From Mycoplasmatota bacterium (lineage in GTDB: Bacteria > Bacillota_I > Bacilli_A > Haloplasmatales > Haloplasmataceae), in NCBI GenBank assembly GCA_018394295.1, contig CP074573.1, positions 372,001 to 436,000 of the forward strand: 64,000 nucleotides of DNA. Reading direction: 5' to 3'. Shown in pieces: positions 39,236-47,263 of this stretch. The position numbers and the translations under genes were made by a program. The notes under the pieces were generated by a model that saw only the letters and a list, made by a program, of their open reading frames with translations, was not told the origin of the DNA and did no database searches. Within the stretch, counting starts at the first letter, position 1, and the number at the start of each line of letters is the position of its first letter.

Positions 39236-40033
39236 TATAAGTCTTATGTTTGGGGTCTCTTTTACAAGGATGTCGAAACAGGATGGTACTATCTGAATAG
39301 CTGTTATTATAATTCTGAGATAGGTCGCTTCATCAATGCGGATGATACATCAATATTATCAGTGACTCAAGGTGAAATATTAGGAGCTAACTAATATTCT
39401 TATGGTATGAATAATCCAGTGATGAATGTTGATGATAATGGTTATTGGCCTCACTTAAACAATTGGCAAAAGATTGCTATAGGAGCAGTTGCTTTGACTG
39501 CAGCTGTTGCAATAACTGTTGCTACTGGTGGAGCTGCTGCACCACTATTAATTGGAGTTGCTGTTTCAACACTGTCAGGTGCAGCCATTGAAGGGGCAAT
39601 CGGGTATGCAACCGGAGGAGAAGAAGGACTTAAAGAAGGCCTTGTTAATGGAGCTAGCGATGGATTCATGTGGGGTGGAATATTTGCATTAGGATCATCT
39701 GCCGTAAGCGCAGTAAAGGTAGTTAATCAAGCAAGGCAAGGAGTTACAATTGGGCGGAATATGAACAAGGTAAGGAGAGCAGCTATAGTATCTGAGACTA
39801 GTACGTATAAAGGGTTAAATTCCAAAATACATAATGGAATTAAGAAAGTTTTGGGTAAAGATATGGCAGATGATATAAGTTATTTACATAATAAAGCGTG
39901 GATAAATAACATGATGAAACTTAATGCAAACATATATGATAATGGGCTTTCCGGTGCTGCTCAAGCTGGAAGATATTACTCAATGGAACTTAGAATGGTT
40001 AGAAATTATGCAAATTATATTAAGATGTGGTAA
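39236..40033 (+). pseudogene. second orphan Rhs tip with an in-frame stop
   Basis: The frame from 39236 reads as Rhs core (DVETGWYYLNSCYYNSEIGR, FINADDTSILSVTQGEILGAN), then a TAA at 39392-39394 exactly where a hydrophobic codon is expected, then YSYGMNNPVMNVDDNGYWP. After this come a hydrophobic Ala/Gly-rich region with a glycine-rich GGEEGLKEGLVNGASDG stretch and a C-terminal tip of about 80 residues of unknown type (from about ETSTYKGLN). There is no Hint domain. A protein could still start at ATG 39407 (208 residues), which would keep the tip intact. 5' end truncated. The next gene is a candidate immunity protein. Confidence 0.75.
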
Positions 40034-40078
40034 AAAAGTTATCTCCAATGTTATTTTTACATATTGAAGGAGTACTAT

Positions 40079-40459
40079 ATGGATAGGAAACAAATTATAT
40101 TAAAAGAGTTTAGTTTTCTTAAAGAATATAACTTTAATTTTACATATGAAAATATTTCAAGCATTATGGATGTTTATAGGTTTGTATGTAATTATTCAAT
40201 AATTGAAATTGAATATGATATTCGTGAAAACTATATTAATTTTAAAATTAGAAATTCAGAACTTAAAACTATCTTGTCAATTTCATATGAGAGTTTAATG
40301 GTTAATGATTCAATGGTTTATATAAGTAAATTTGAAGACGAACTAAACGAAAATTATAGTGAATTACACAAAATTGGTTACTACTCATACAAATTATTTT
40401 TAAAACATATTAAAATATTAACGGAGTTTACTAAAAGGAATTTACACCTAATTATTTAA
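40079..40459 (+). CDS. candidate immunity protein for the second Rhs tip
   Basis: 126 residues from ATG 40079, which follows AAGGAG; an in-frame TTG upstream overlaps that site and is unlikely. It is a small soluble protein rich in Tyr, Asn, Ile and Glu with no family I can name. Position directly behind a polymorphic-toxin tip and a good ribosome site suggest immunity function. Its strong ribosome site implies that it is expressed even though the Rhs body is missing. Confidence 0.6.
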   Translation: MDRKQIILKEFSFLKEYNFNFTYENISSIMDVYRFVCNYSIIEIEYDIRENYINFKIRNSELKTILSISYESLMVNDSMVYISKFEDELNENYSELHKIGYYSYKLFLKHIKILTEFTKRNLHLII

Positions 40460-40721
40460 TTGCGTAAAAGTTTATTTCCCATTTCAGAACTACTTCCTCA
40501 TCTGATGGGGGTCTACTATTACGCAAAAACTCTATTTTCGCGTAACAGTAGCAACACGATAGTCCAAACACATCTTGTTTGTGGAAACAAGAGATTTGAG
40601 ATAGCAGCAATGTTGGTTACAGCAACATAATAAATATTCCCTGCTTTTGTATAAGAATTATTAAAATTGAGTCAATTTCAGTATTACATTAGCATCAACA
40701 TGATTATTTAATATAAAAATA

Positions 40722-40767
40722 TGTATCAACATGGGTATGACAATAGTAGCAACATGGGAATGTAACT
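40722..40767. repeat. repeat Y, copy 1
   Basis: A 46-base stretch starting TGTATCAACATGGGTATGAC and ending GTAACT matches 43292-43337 with only a few differences. The two copies lie on opposite sides of the IS21-type element. Confidence 0.7.
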
Positions 40768-40779
40768 TAATATCTTGGG

Positions 40780-40898
40780 TTCTGTTGCATAAAAATAATA
40801 TAAAAATGTAATTTCAAAAAATAGATATAAAAGTACCTTTGACTGAAGTAAGTTACACAACAGAAAAAAGCTGATTAATCAATTTGATTTTATCAGCT
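40780..40898. repeat. structured intergenic repeat A, copy 2
   Basis: TTCTGTTG (40780-40787) pairs with CAACAGAA (40858-40865), and AGCTGAT (40869-40875) with ATCAGCT (40892-40898). Compared with copy 1 one base pair in the outer arms changed from C-G to T-A on both sides, so pairing is conserved. The tip GGTTCTGTTGCA also resembles ends of IS6-type elements, but no transposase is present. Confidence 0.7.
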
Positions 40899-41022
40899 AC
40901 ACTAAATGTATTAGTTTGTCCTTATGGATCATATGCATAGTTTCAATTCCTTAGATTACAGAATAAGTATATAAATGTCAAGATAAGAATGTACATTTTT
41001 GATCATTTAATAATGTACATTT

Positions 41023-41772
41023 TTAATTTTCTTCGATAAAGTAATTTTTAAGTCGATAAGATTTACCTGTAATGTTAACTACATGAGCATGATGAAGAAC
41101 TCGATCAAGGATAGCGTTAGCTATTACAGGGTCTTTAAAAATATCATCCCAATTAGAAAAGTTAATGTTGGTTGTAATTATCGTACTTCGTTTTTCATAT
41201 CGTCTATCTATTAGCTGAAAGAACAATTTAGAATCTTCTTTGTCGATAGGTAAATAGCCTAGTTCATCAATAATCAATAATTTGTACTTGGTAAAATGCT
41301 TGAGTCTATCGTTTAAGCGATTTTCTAACTTAGCTTTCTTTAACTGGGCTATCAAATCATGACATTTTATAAAGTAAGTTGATATACGCTTCTTCGCAGC
41401 GGATATACCTATTGATGTAGATAAGTGGGTTTTACCAACACCACTCGTTCCCATAAAAACGATGTTCTCGCATTGATGGATGAATCTATGACTCTCAAAA
41501 TCTAATATTTGTTCTTTGTTTATATTTTCTTGGAAAGAGAAGTCAAAATCCTTCAATTCTTTGTAATGGGGGAATGCCCCTACTTTAACCATAGCTTTGA
41601 TCATACTAGCCTCTTTATAATCAATTTCATATGTTGTTAATTTAATAAGCCCATCAACGAAAGATAGATTATTTTTATTAATAAAGTTAATAGTATCGTC
41701 TAAATGATTTTTCATTTCTTTTAATTTTAAATATTCTAAATTTGCGATTAATTGCTCGTGTGCTGTTGTCAT
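41023..41772 (-). CDS. istB: IstB-like transposition helper ATPase
   Basis: 249 residues, full length. Walker A is GTSGVGKTHLS, Walker B is LLIIDELGYLP, with TTNINFSNWDDIFKD and LDRVLHHAHVVNITG. It supports IstA during transposition. The ATG overlaps the istA stop codon by a few bases, the usual coupled arrangement in IS21. Intact, although its istA is frameshifted. Confidence 0.93.
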   Translation of the reverse strand: MTTAHEQLIANLEYLKLKEMKNHLDDTINFINKNNLSFVDGLIKLTTYEIDYKEASMIKAMVKVGAFPHYKELKDFDFSFQENINKEQILDFESHRFIHQCENIVFMGTSGVGKTHLSTSIGISAAKKRISTYFIKCHDLIAQLKKAKLENRLNDRLKHFTKYKLLIIDELGYLPIDKEDSKLFFQLIDRRYEKRSTIITTNINFSNWDDIFKDPVIANAILDRVLHHAHVVNITGKSYRLKNYFIEEN

Positions 41773-43057
41773 TATTTATAACGTTCTCCTATCTTATTAA
41801 GATTTTCTTTTGCGAATTTTTGAATATCTTCATCATCAAAAGATAGAGTCATTCTGGCAATCTGTATATAGTGCTCCTCTAAATAATTCAACTTTTTACT
41901 ACTTAACGAGTGTATTGTCACCAAATTTGTGTTAGAATATATGTGAATTTGATTATCATATACCTGCAGTTGAAGTGTACGGTTCATATATTTAGGTGGT
42001 ACTGAATATTGATTACCCTTATAACTAATCATTGATGATGAGTTTACTTTCGCTGTTATGGTTTTAATCAAGTATAGATTTCTTATCGTGTCTCGTGGAG
42101 GGGACTGTAAGAAATCTTTTTCATTTTGTAGGCCAAATAGTGGAATCATATCATAAGCTCTATGTAACCTACTGTTTTCTCTGTTGTTTATTTCTTGTAC
42201 CTTTTTCACTAATTGTTCATAATTTAAATCACCACTATATGCTTTTAATTCATCTAGAATTTTCATAGGGGATTCAACCTTTGCTTTTGTATTTGGTCTG
42301 CCTGCGATACAGGGTTTAACTTCAAATCCATAATCATTAGCGAATTGTTGAAATTTATTATTTACTTTTCCTTTTGAATATTCAGTTCTTGGTACATCCA
42401 TTACTGTTTTCATATTATCAGTTAGTATTTCATGAGGTACACCACCAAATGCTTGAAATGCTTCGTCTATGAAGTTAAACAGTATGTCTTGAGATTTAGT
42501 TAATGATAATCTATAAACTCTAAACCTTGAGTAACTCAGTAATAAAACGAATATATTGATTGTGATGACTTCTCCTGTATCAAGCACGAAATTCATTGAT
42601 TCTTTCCAATCTAGCTGTGCTTGTTGACCTTTATCTGTTTCATAACGTATAACTGAAGGTGCTTTGATAGCACTTTTTTCTTTTGATCAAAGTACTCTTG
42701 AAATTCTGGTGTTTTACTTATATATCGCCTAAATGATGATTCAGCACATTTTAGTCCATAATTATCACTAAGATACTGCCAAAGCACTTTTTTATATTCA
42801 AAAACTTTTATTTTATCATTGAGTAAATCTTTAATTAAGTAGTAATAATCATCTACTATACTTGATCGTTTTCTATTTTTAGACTTCTCATAACCATTAA
42901 TGTACTTACTTATCGTTCTTCTATCAACATTTAACTCTCTTGCTAATCGACTTTTATTTACCTTTAAGTTTGTTGTTTCCATTAAATTCTTTAATACCTT
43001 CAAATCATTTAATTTCTGTATTTCTATATTAGTATCTATTTCATAGTTTAGTATCAT
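41772..43057 (-). pseudogene. istA: IstA-like transposase, frameshifted
   Basis: The first part starts at ATG 43057 after GGGAGG and has a helix-turn-helix (KSRLARELNVDRRTISKYING). It runs into a stop at 42611. From about 42680 another frame continues the protein (AIKAPSVIRYETDKGQQAQL, then DWKESMNFVLDTGEV) through the DDE core (PHEILTDNMKTV) to the C-terminal domain. The switch lies at a run of six T on the + strand (42674-42679). One indel there separates two otherwise well-kept halves. Confidence 0.88.
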
Positions 43058-43230
43058 AAGTTGTCCTCCCATTGATTAACTATGAAATTATACTATATTA
43101 ACTGTACATTTTAAAGTGATCACTTCTGTACATATCTATCTTATCATTTATATAAGTATCTTATCATTAATAGTTAGGCAATTAAGTATCATATTACAGC
43201 AATATAGATAATAAAAGTTTTAAGCATAAA

Positions 43231-43400
43231 CATGGTAATGACGACACAACAATGGTAGGGTGTGTTCAACTACTAAAAATACCATTAAAATTGTATCAAC
43301 ATGGGTATGACAATGGTAGCAACTTGGATACGTAACTCGAAATATGTATCAACTTGGAAATGACGGCACAACAAAGGTAGGGTGTGTCGAACTATTAAAA
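43231..43400. repeat. repeats X and Y right of the second IS21
   Basis: Repeat X occurs twice (43231-43278 and 43353-43400), each about 48 bases with the shared core GGTAGGGTGTGT. Repeat Y copy 2 (43292-43337) lies between them. The X-Y-X order suggests a decayed tandem array that the IS21-type element may have split, since another Y lies at 40722. I see no reading frame running through it. Confidence 0.65.
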
Positions 43401-44068
43401 TAAGAATAAGCCATTATTTATATCTATTCTAAGTTATGCAGTTTGAAAAACATATATAAGTCTAGATTATTACCTTATACAATAACAGGCAATTAATGAT
43501 GTCAATTGCCTGTTTTTTTTATATAAAACTTCAATTGAAGCTACTTACCTATACGGTTTGTTATTGTAGTATTTATAAATTTTCAGTAATTATATCTGTC
43601 TTATAGGGCTTGGCACATACAATGATATCTATTTCCTAGTTTCTTGTTTCGTTTTTACATCTTTCTGTAAATAAAATTTAGTATCCCTACTTATTTTTCA
43701 TTGAATTTTTGATTTAAATTACATTAGTTGATTGAATTAACTTACACTTAAATTTAATATCATTTATCAACATAATGTTGAATTTCTTTTGTCGTTTGCG
43801 TATAGAACAATGAACAGTATGTAGTTAGTGGATAAAAACTTAGTATAAGATTTAAATTACTGAAACTAGGACCTTAGATCTTAAATTCAAATTTTATATA
43901 TAAGTAATTTGATAGTATTGATTTATTTGTAGTTGTATAGGAGATAAACTTATTATCTATAAAGGTGTGATAGAATGAAATGTTTTACTATCTCTGTATA
44001 AATATCATGTATAATAACTTAAATTATATTGATTAATATATCTAATATAATATAAAGGGGAAAGATTT
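43401..44068. other. intergenic region with an orphan terminator
   Basis: Nearly 670 bases without a supported gene. A strong terminator stands at 43485-43520 with no coding gene in front of it on the + strand for 400 bases, so a small RNA could end there. The rest is A+T-rich DNA with frequent stops. Confidence 0.4.
43485..43520 (+). terminator. orphan rho-independent terminator
   Basis: Perfect ten-base arms ACAGGCAATT and AATTGCCTGT around a nine-base loop, followed by eight T. Confidence 0.85.
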
Positions 44069-44590
44069 ATGACAATTCAATTAAAGAAAGCACAAAGATT
44101 AATACAGTGGAATGTTCGGAAAATGTACTTACATTCTAAAAGAGTTCATCAAAAAAAGTGGATTGTAAAAAGAGGTGAAGTTTTCTTTGTTGATTTAGGT
44201 GAAAATGTAGGGAGTGAAGAAAATTAGATTAGACCATGTGTTATAGTTCAGTCAGATTCATATAATATTAAATCTCCTGTAACTGTTGTAGCTATAATAT
44301 CAAATAGTAATTTAACTATTCCTGATATTCAAGTTCCTATTTCAGGAACATATTATTATACAGAAAATAGTATTCATAAACAATTAACTGGAACAGTAGA
44401 TTTGGGTCAAATAAAAACAGTAGGAAAAGAAAGATTAGTCAGTAAAAATATCGCTACATTAACTTCTGAAATAGATGAAATTAATAAGAAATTATTAAAT
44501 GCAGTTGGTTTAACCTCAATTATAATAGCATATGAAAATAGAATTAAATCTCTTGAAGGAAAAGTACAATATTTACAGAAAAAAGAATAA
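44069..44590 (+). pseudogene. MazF/PemK-like toxin gene with an in-frame TAG
   Basis: One frame of 174 codons from ATG 44069 (after AAAGGGGA), broken only by TAG at 44225-44227. Codons 38-53 read RGEVFFVDLGENVGSEEN, and after the stop IRPCVIVQSDSYN, VVAIISN, TGTVDLGQIKTVGKERL. This is the MazF/PemK (PF02452) RNase fold, where a residue such as Lys or Gly normally fills the stop position. A 35-residue basic N-terminal extension and a coiled C-terminus are unusual. No MazE-like antitoxin is visible upstream. Probably inactive. Confidence 0.78.
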
Positions 44591-44594
44591 TCTA

Positions 44595-44623
44595 TTGACA
44601 CATTTCATATTATATATTAGAAT
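44595..44623 (+). promoter_or_regulatory. promoter of the tandem-hairpin RNA
   Basis: TTGACA (44595-44600), 17 bases, TAGAAT (44618-44623). Transcription should start around 44630, right at the first hairpin repeat. Confidence 0.65.
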
Positions 44624-44629
44624 ATAATT

Positions 44630-44728
44630 ACAGTTATGATAGGTTTGGCAACCTATCGGTAGATATATATTCAGTTATGACAAATTTGGCAATTTGTCGG
44701 TAAACCACCTTTTTAAGGTGGTTTTTTT
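44630..44728 (+). ncRNA. candidate small RNA: two covarying hairpins plus terminator
   Basis: Two 31-base units (44631-44661 and 44672-44702) share CAGTTATGA before and TCGGTA after a seven-base-pair hairpin with the identical loop TTGGCA. The stems differ (GATAGGT/ACCTATC against GACAAAT/ATTTGTC), yet both pair perfectly, which is strong evidence for RNA structure. A terminator (AAACCACCTT/AAGGTGGTTT, then T-run, 44702-44728) follows at once. With the promoter it makes an RNA of about 100 bases. I do not recognise it as a known class. It ends 145 bases before a ZIP transporter gene, so it is either a free small RNA or a metal-responsive leader. Confidence 0.65.
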
Positions 44729-44873
44729 ATATAGCATTGGATTCAATTTACTGGAATGTAAGTCGTAATGACTAATAAAATTATCCATTTGATAGATATT
44801 TTTATACTATTTGATAATTTAGTTTAAAAAGTATAAAATAGGGTTAATAAAATTAATGGAGGAGGGTTGGCAT

Positions 44874-45689
44874 ATGATCAATCAAACCGTTTTAATTGCT
44901 TTTGGACTTACACTAATTGCTGGATTATCAACAGGTATTGGGAGTTTATTAGCTTTATTCGCTAAAAAAACGAACACCAAATTTTTAGCTGTAAGTTTAG
45001 GATTTTCTGCAGGGGTTATGATATATGTTTCTTTTGTTGAAATCTTTTTTGAAGCACAAGATGCCTTAGTTATGGATTTAGGAGAAAGATTAGGTTCTTG
45101 GATTACAGTTATATCCTTTTTTGGTGGGATGGCATTTATCGCTATTATTGATAAATTAATTCCATCTGCTGAAAATCCTCATGAATTATCTAAGTTGGAA
45201 GATTTGGATGAACAAGATACTGAGAAAGCCCGTCATTCTAAACTTTTACGAATGGGTTTATTTACCGCATTAGCGATTGGAATTCATAATTTTCCTGAAG
45301 GGATTGCCACTTTTTTATCAGCATTAGAAAATCCTTCTATAGCGATTCCAATCACTGTTGCCATTGCGCTACATAATATCCCAGAAGGTATTTCAATATT
45401 TGTCCCAATTTATTATGCGACAGGGAATAAAAGAAAAGCATTTATCTATTCATTTCTATCAGGCATATCAGAACCAGTCGGTGCTATCATTGGTTATTTA
45501 ATTTTATATCCATTCTTATCAGATACTGTATTTGGTATTTTATTTGCTGGAGTCGCTGGTATTATGGTATTTATCTCATTAGATGAATTACTACCATCAG
45601 CGAGAGAATATGGAGAAACGCATTTATCTATCTATGGTTTAGTCGCAGGACAAATTGTAATGGCAATTAGTTTATTGTTATTTATATAA
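44874..45689 (+). CDS. ZIP-family metal transporter (ZupT-like)
   Basis: 271 residues from ATG 44874, preceded by GGAGGAGGG; an in-frame ATG 18 bases earlier overlaps that site. Integral membrane protein with about eight hydrophobic segments. The metal path motifs are [10 protein letters not shown] in one helix and [12 protein letters not shown] in the next, and an acidic loop (about residues 100-125) separates the halves. ZIP proteins bring zinc, iron or manganese into the cytoplasm; specificity cannot be told. The candidate tandem-hairpin RNA lies upstream. Confidence 0.92.
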   Translation: MINQTVLIAFGLTLIAGLSTGIGSLLALFAKKTNTKFLAVSLGFSAGVMIYVSFVEIFFEAQDALVMDLGERLGSWITVISFFGGMAFIAIIDKLIPSAENPHELSKLEDLDEQDTEKARHSKLLRMGLFTALAIGIHNFPEGIATFLSALENPSIAIPITVAIALHNIPEGISIFVPIYYATGNKRKAFIYSFLSGISEPVGAIIGYLILYPFLSDTVFGILFAGVAGIMVFISLDELLPSAREYGETHLSIYGLVAGQIVMAISLLLFI

Positions 45690-45758
45690 TGACGTATAGT
45701 TATCTGGGTATCGTAAATGATAATTAAATATAGAAATGGTTTCTAAGGAGTTTTAAAT

Positions 45759-46919
45759 ATGCGATTAATATTTTATACAGGAAAAGATGGTGTAGGGAAA
45801 ACGAGTGTTGCTAGTATAGCATCAGTTCATTTATCATCACTTAAGTTAAAAACATTACTCATTAGTACGGATACTAATCACAGTTTATCACAGGTATTTG
45901 GTTTTCCAATTTATAATAAACCTACTCAGGTAAAAGAAAATCTATGGGCATTAGAAATAGATAATAAAAATAAAGATTGGGATATTATTCATAATTGGTT
46001 AAGAAGACTTATGAAATGGGAAAAATTAAAGGGTATCGCTACAGATGAAATCCCAATTATTCCGGGAATTAATCAAATACTCTATTTATTAGAAATAAAA
46101 AAATATCTATCATCTAATTTATATGATGTAATAATTGTTGATTGTGAGCTTATGGGAGAAGTGTTACGTTTACTAAGTTACCCTGAATTACTAGAGTGGT
46201 GGATAAAGAAGTTATTTCGAAACGAACGCTATTTATTAAAAATGGTTAGACCACTATCTAAAATTGTATCGTTTGGTTTTGAGGTACCGAATGAACAGGT
46301 AATGCATAGTAGTGAATATCTTATGAAGGAATTTATAGATTTACAAGAAATCATTTTAAATCAATCAATGACTTCATTTAGAATCGTATTAACACCAGAT
46401 AAAATGGGTATATATGATGCAAGACGTGCTTTTACTTATTTAAATATGTTAGGTTTTAATATAGATAGTATTATAATCAATAAAATACTTCCTAAAGAAT
46501 TGGAAACAGGATTTTTTTCAAAGTGGTATAAAAGCCAAGAACAAAATATTATAGAAATACAATCTAGTTTTAATCCACTTCCAATTTATCAAATTAAATT
46601 GATGGATTGTGAAATACAAGGAATTAAGCAACTAAATCAAATTTTAAATGAAGTATTTAATGATACTGACCTTTCACATGTTCTTTATAAAGATGATATA
46701 CAAAAGATATATAAAGAAAATGGGAAATATATTTTAGCGATTAATATTCCAGGTTTTGATAATGATGCCTTTCAAATAAGCAAAAACGATGAAGTGTTAA
46801 CGATAGAAGTAGGGTCATTTGAGCGTCTTGTATATTTACCAAGAATATTAAGAGGACGTTTAATTGAACAATCATTTTATAAAAATCAACAACTATATAT
46901 ACAGTTTAGAAATTTATAA
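45759..46919 (+). CDS. ArsA-like P-loop ATPase fused to an Hsp20-like domain
   Basis: 386 residues after a TAAGGAG ribosome site. The N-terminus has the deviant Walker A GKDGVGKTSVAS and the switch-like STDTNHSLSQVFG of the ArsA/Get3 family. The usual family stretch APTG is replaced by ELMG in VDCELMGEVLRLLSYPE. The last 65 residues (ILAINIPGFDNDAFQISKND, then VYLPRILRGRLIEQSF) look like the alpha-crystallin/Hsp20-type domain found at the end of some bacterial ArsA proteins. Only one ATPase domain is present. These proteins are thought to handle membrane proteins or anions; no arsenite genes are nearby. Role unknown. Confidence 0.85.
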   Translation: MRLIFYTGKDGVGKTSVASIASVHLSSLKLKTLLISTDTNHSLSQVFGFPIYNKPTQVKENLWALEIDNKNKDWDIIHNWLRRLMKWEKLKGIATDEIPIIPGINQILYLLEIKKYLSSNLYDVIIVDCELMGEVLRLLSYPELLEWWIKKLFRNERYLLKMVRPLSKIVSFGFEVPNEQVMHSSEYLMKEFIDLQEIILNQSMTSFRIVLTPDKMGIYDARRAFTYLNMLGFNIDSIIINKILPKELETGFFSKWYKSQEQNIIEIQSSFNPLPIYQIKLMDCEIQGIKQLNQILNEVFNDTDLSHVLYKDDIQKIYKENGKYILAINIPGFDNDAFQISKNDEVLTIEVGSFERLVYLPRILRGRLIEQSFYKNQQLYIQFRNL

Positions 46920-46994
46920 AAATGAATAAGAAATATTGTGTTGTTTAAGATTGTATTTTGTGGTTAAATGTAATACAATTAATATAAATTAAAA

Positions 46995-47160
46995 AAACTG
47001 TTTTGGCGTCATAAAGACTTAATAGGGAAGCAGGTTAAAATCCTGAGCTGTCCCAGCAACTGTAAACGAGTACGAAAAGATAACAACCACTGTAGATGAT
47101 ACGGGAAGGTATCTTAGTAGGATAATCCGTGAGCCAGAAGACCTACCAAATAGTTTGATT
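46995..47160 (+). promoter_or_regulatory. cobalamin riboswitch
   Basis: The typical core is present: AATAGGGAAGCAGG, then AATCCTGAGCTGTCCCAGCA and ACTGTAAACGAG, and at the 3' side GAGCCAGAAGACCT, which is the conserved B12-box end. It lies upstream of nrdD and is followed by a terminator that also covers the ribosome site. Adenosylcobalamin or a related form should turn off nrdDG. Confidence 0.93.
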
Positions 47161-47171
47161 TAGTTTCTCCT

Positions 47172-47263
47172 GGGGATGGGAATATTGAATGATACTAGGT
47201 TAGGTATCATGAGTTTAATCGTATTTTCTATCCTCCAGAAATTATATTTTGGAGGTTTTTTTT
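47172..47263 (+). terminator. terminator/antiterminator platform of the cobalamin riboswitch
   Basis: CCTCCAGAA (47232-47240) pairs with TTTTGGAGG (47247-47255) and eight T follow, directly up to the nrdD ATG. The 3' arm GGAGG is also the nrdD ribosome site, so folding blocks both transcription and translation. A competing pairing of 47172-47182 with 47225-47235 (11 pairs including G-U) would free that arm and act as antiterminator. Confidence 0.8.

Larger units (their letters stand above)
40460..40975. other. intergenic region with repeats left of the second IS21
   Basis: No gene. It contains inverted TTGCGTAA (about 40460) and TTACGCAA (about 40518) arms, a copy of repeat Y (40722-40767) and repeat A copy 2 (40780-40898). 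The flank before the IS21 end resembles the right-hand part of repeat A copy 1. Confidence 0.5.
40976..43146 (-). mobile_element. second IS21-type insertion sequence
   Basis: Ends begin TGTCAAGATAAG at 40976 and, reverse-complemented from 43146, TGATAAGATAG, each with internal TGTACA sub-repeats. The ends share their first bases with the first IS21-type element. It carries istA (frameshifted) and istB. A TATATA just outside both tips could be a palindromic target duplication, but this is not certain. The proteins differ clearly from those of the first element, so it is a separate arrival. Confidence 0.83.

Noticed and set aside
40778-40865. Complete IS6-type element from its GGTTCTGTTGCA tip
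   Set aside because: The stretch is under 100 bases, has no transposase and matches another non-coding copy; at most it is a MITE-like derivative.
44402-44590. A separate 62-residue protein starting at TTG 44402
   Set aside because: It is the C-terminal part of the MazF-like frame that begins at 44069.
44631-44702. Reading the two 31-base units as a CRISPR array
   Set aside because: Only two units exist, the gap is 10 bases, the stems differ between units and no cas gene is near. The pattern fits structured RNA hairpins instead.
44867-44872. TTGGCA beside the ZIP start codon as a target of the hairpin loops
   Set aside because: It is the same sense as the RNA loops and not complementary to them, so direct pairing is impossible; likely chance.
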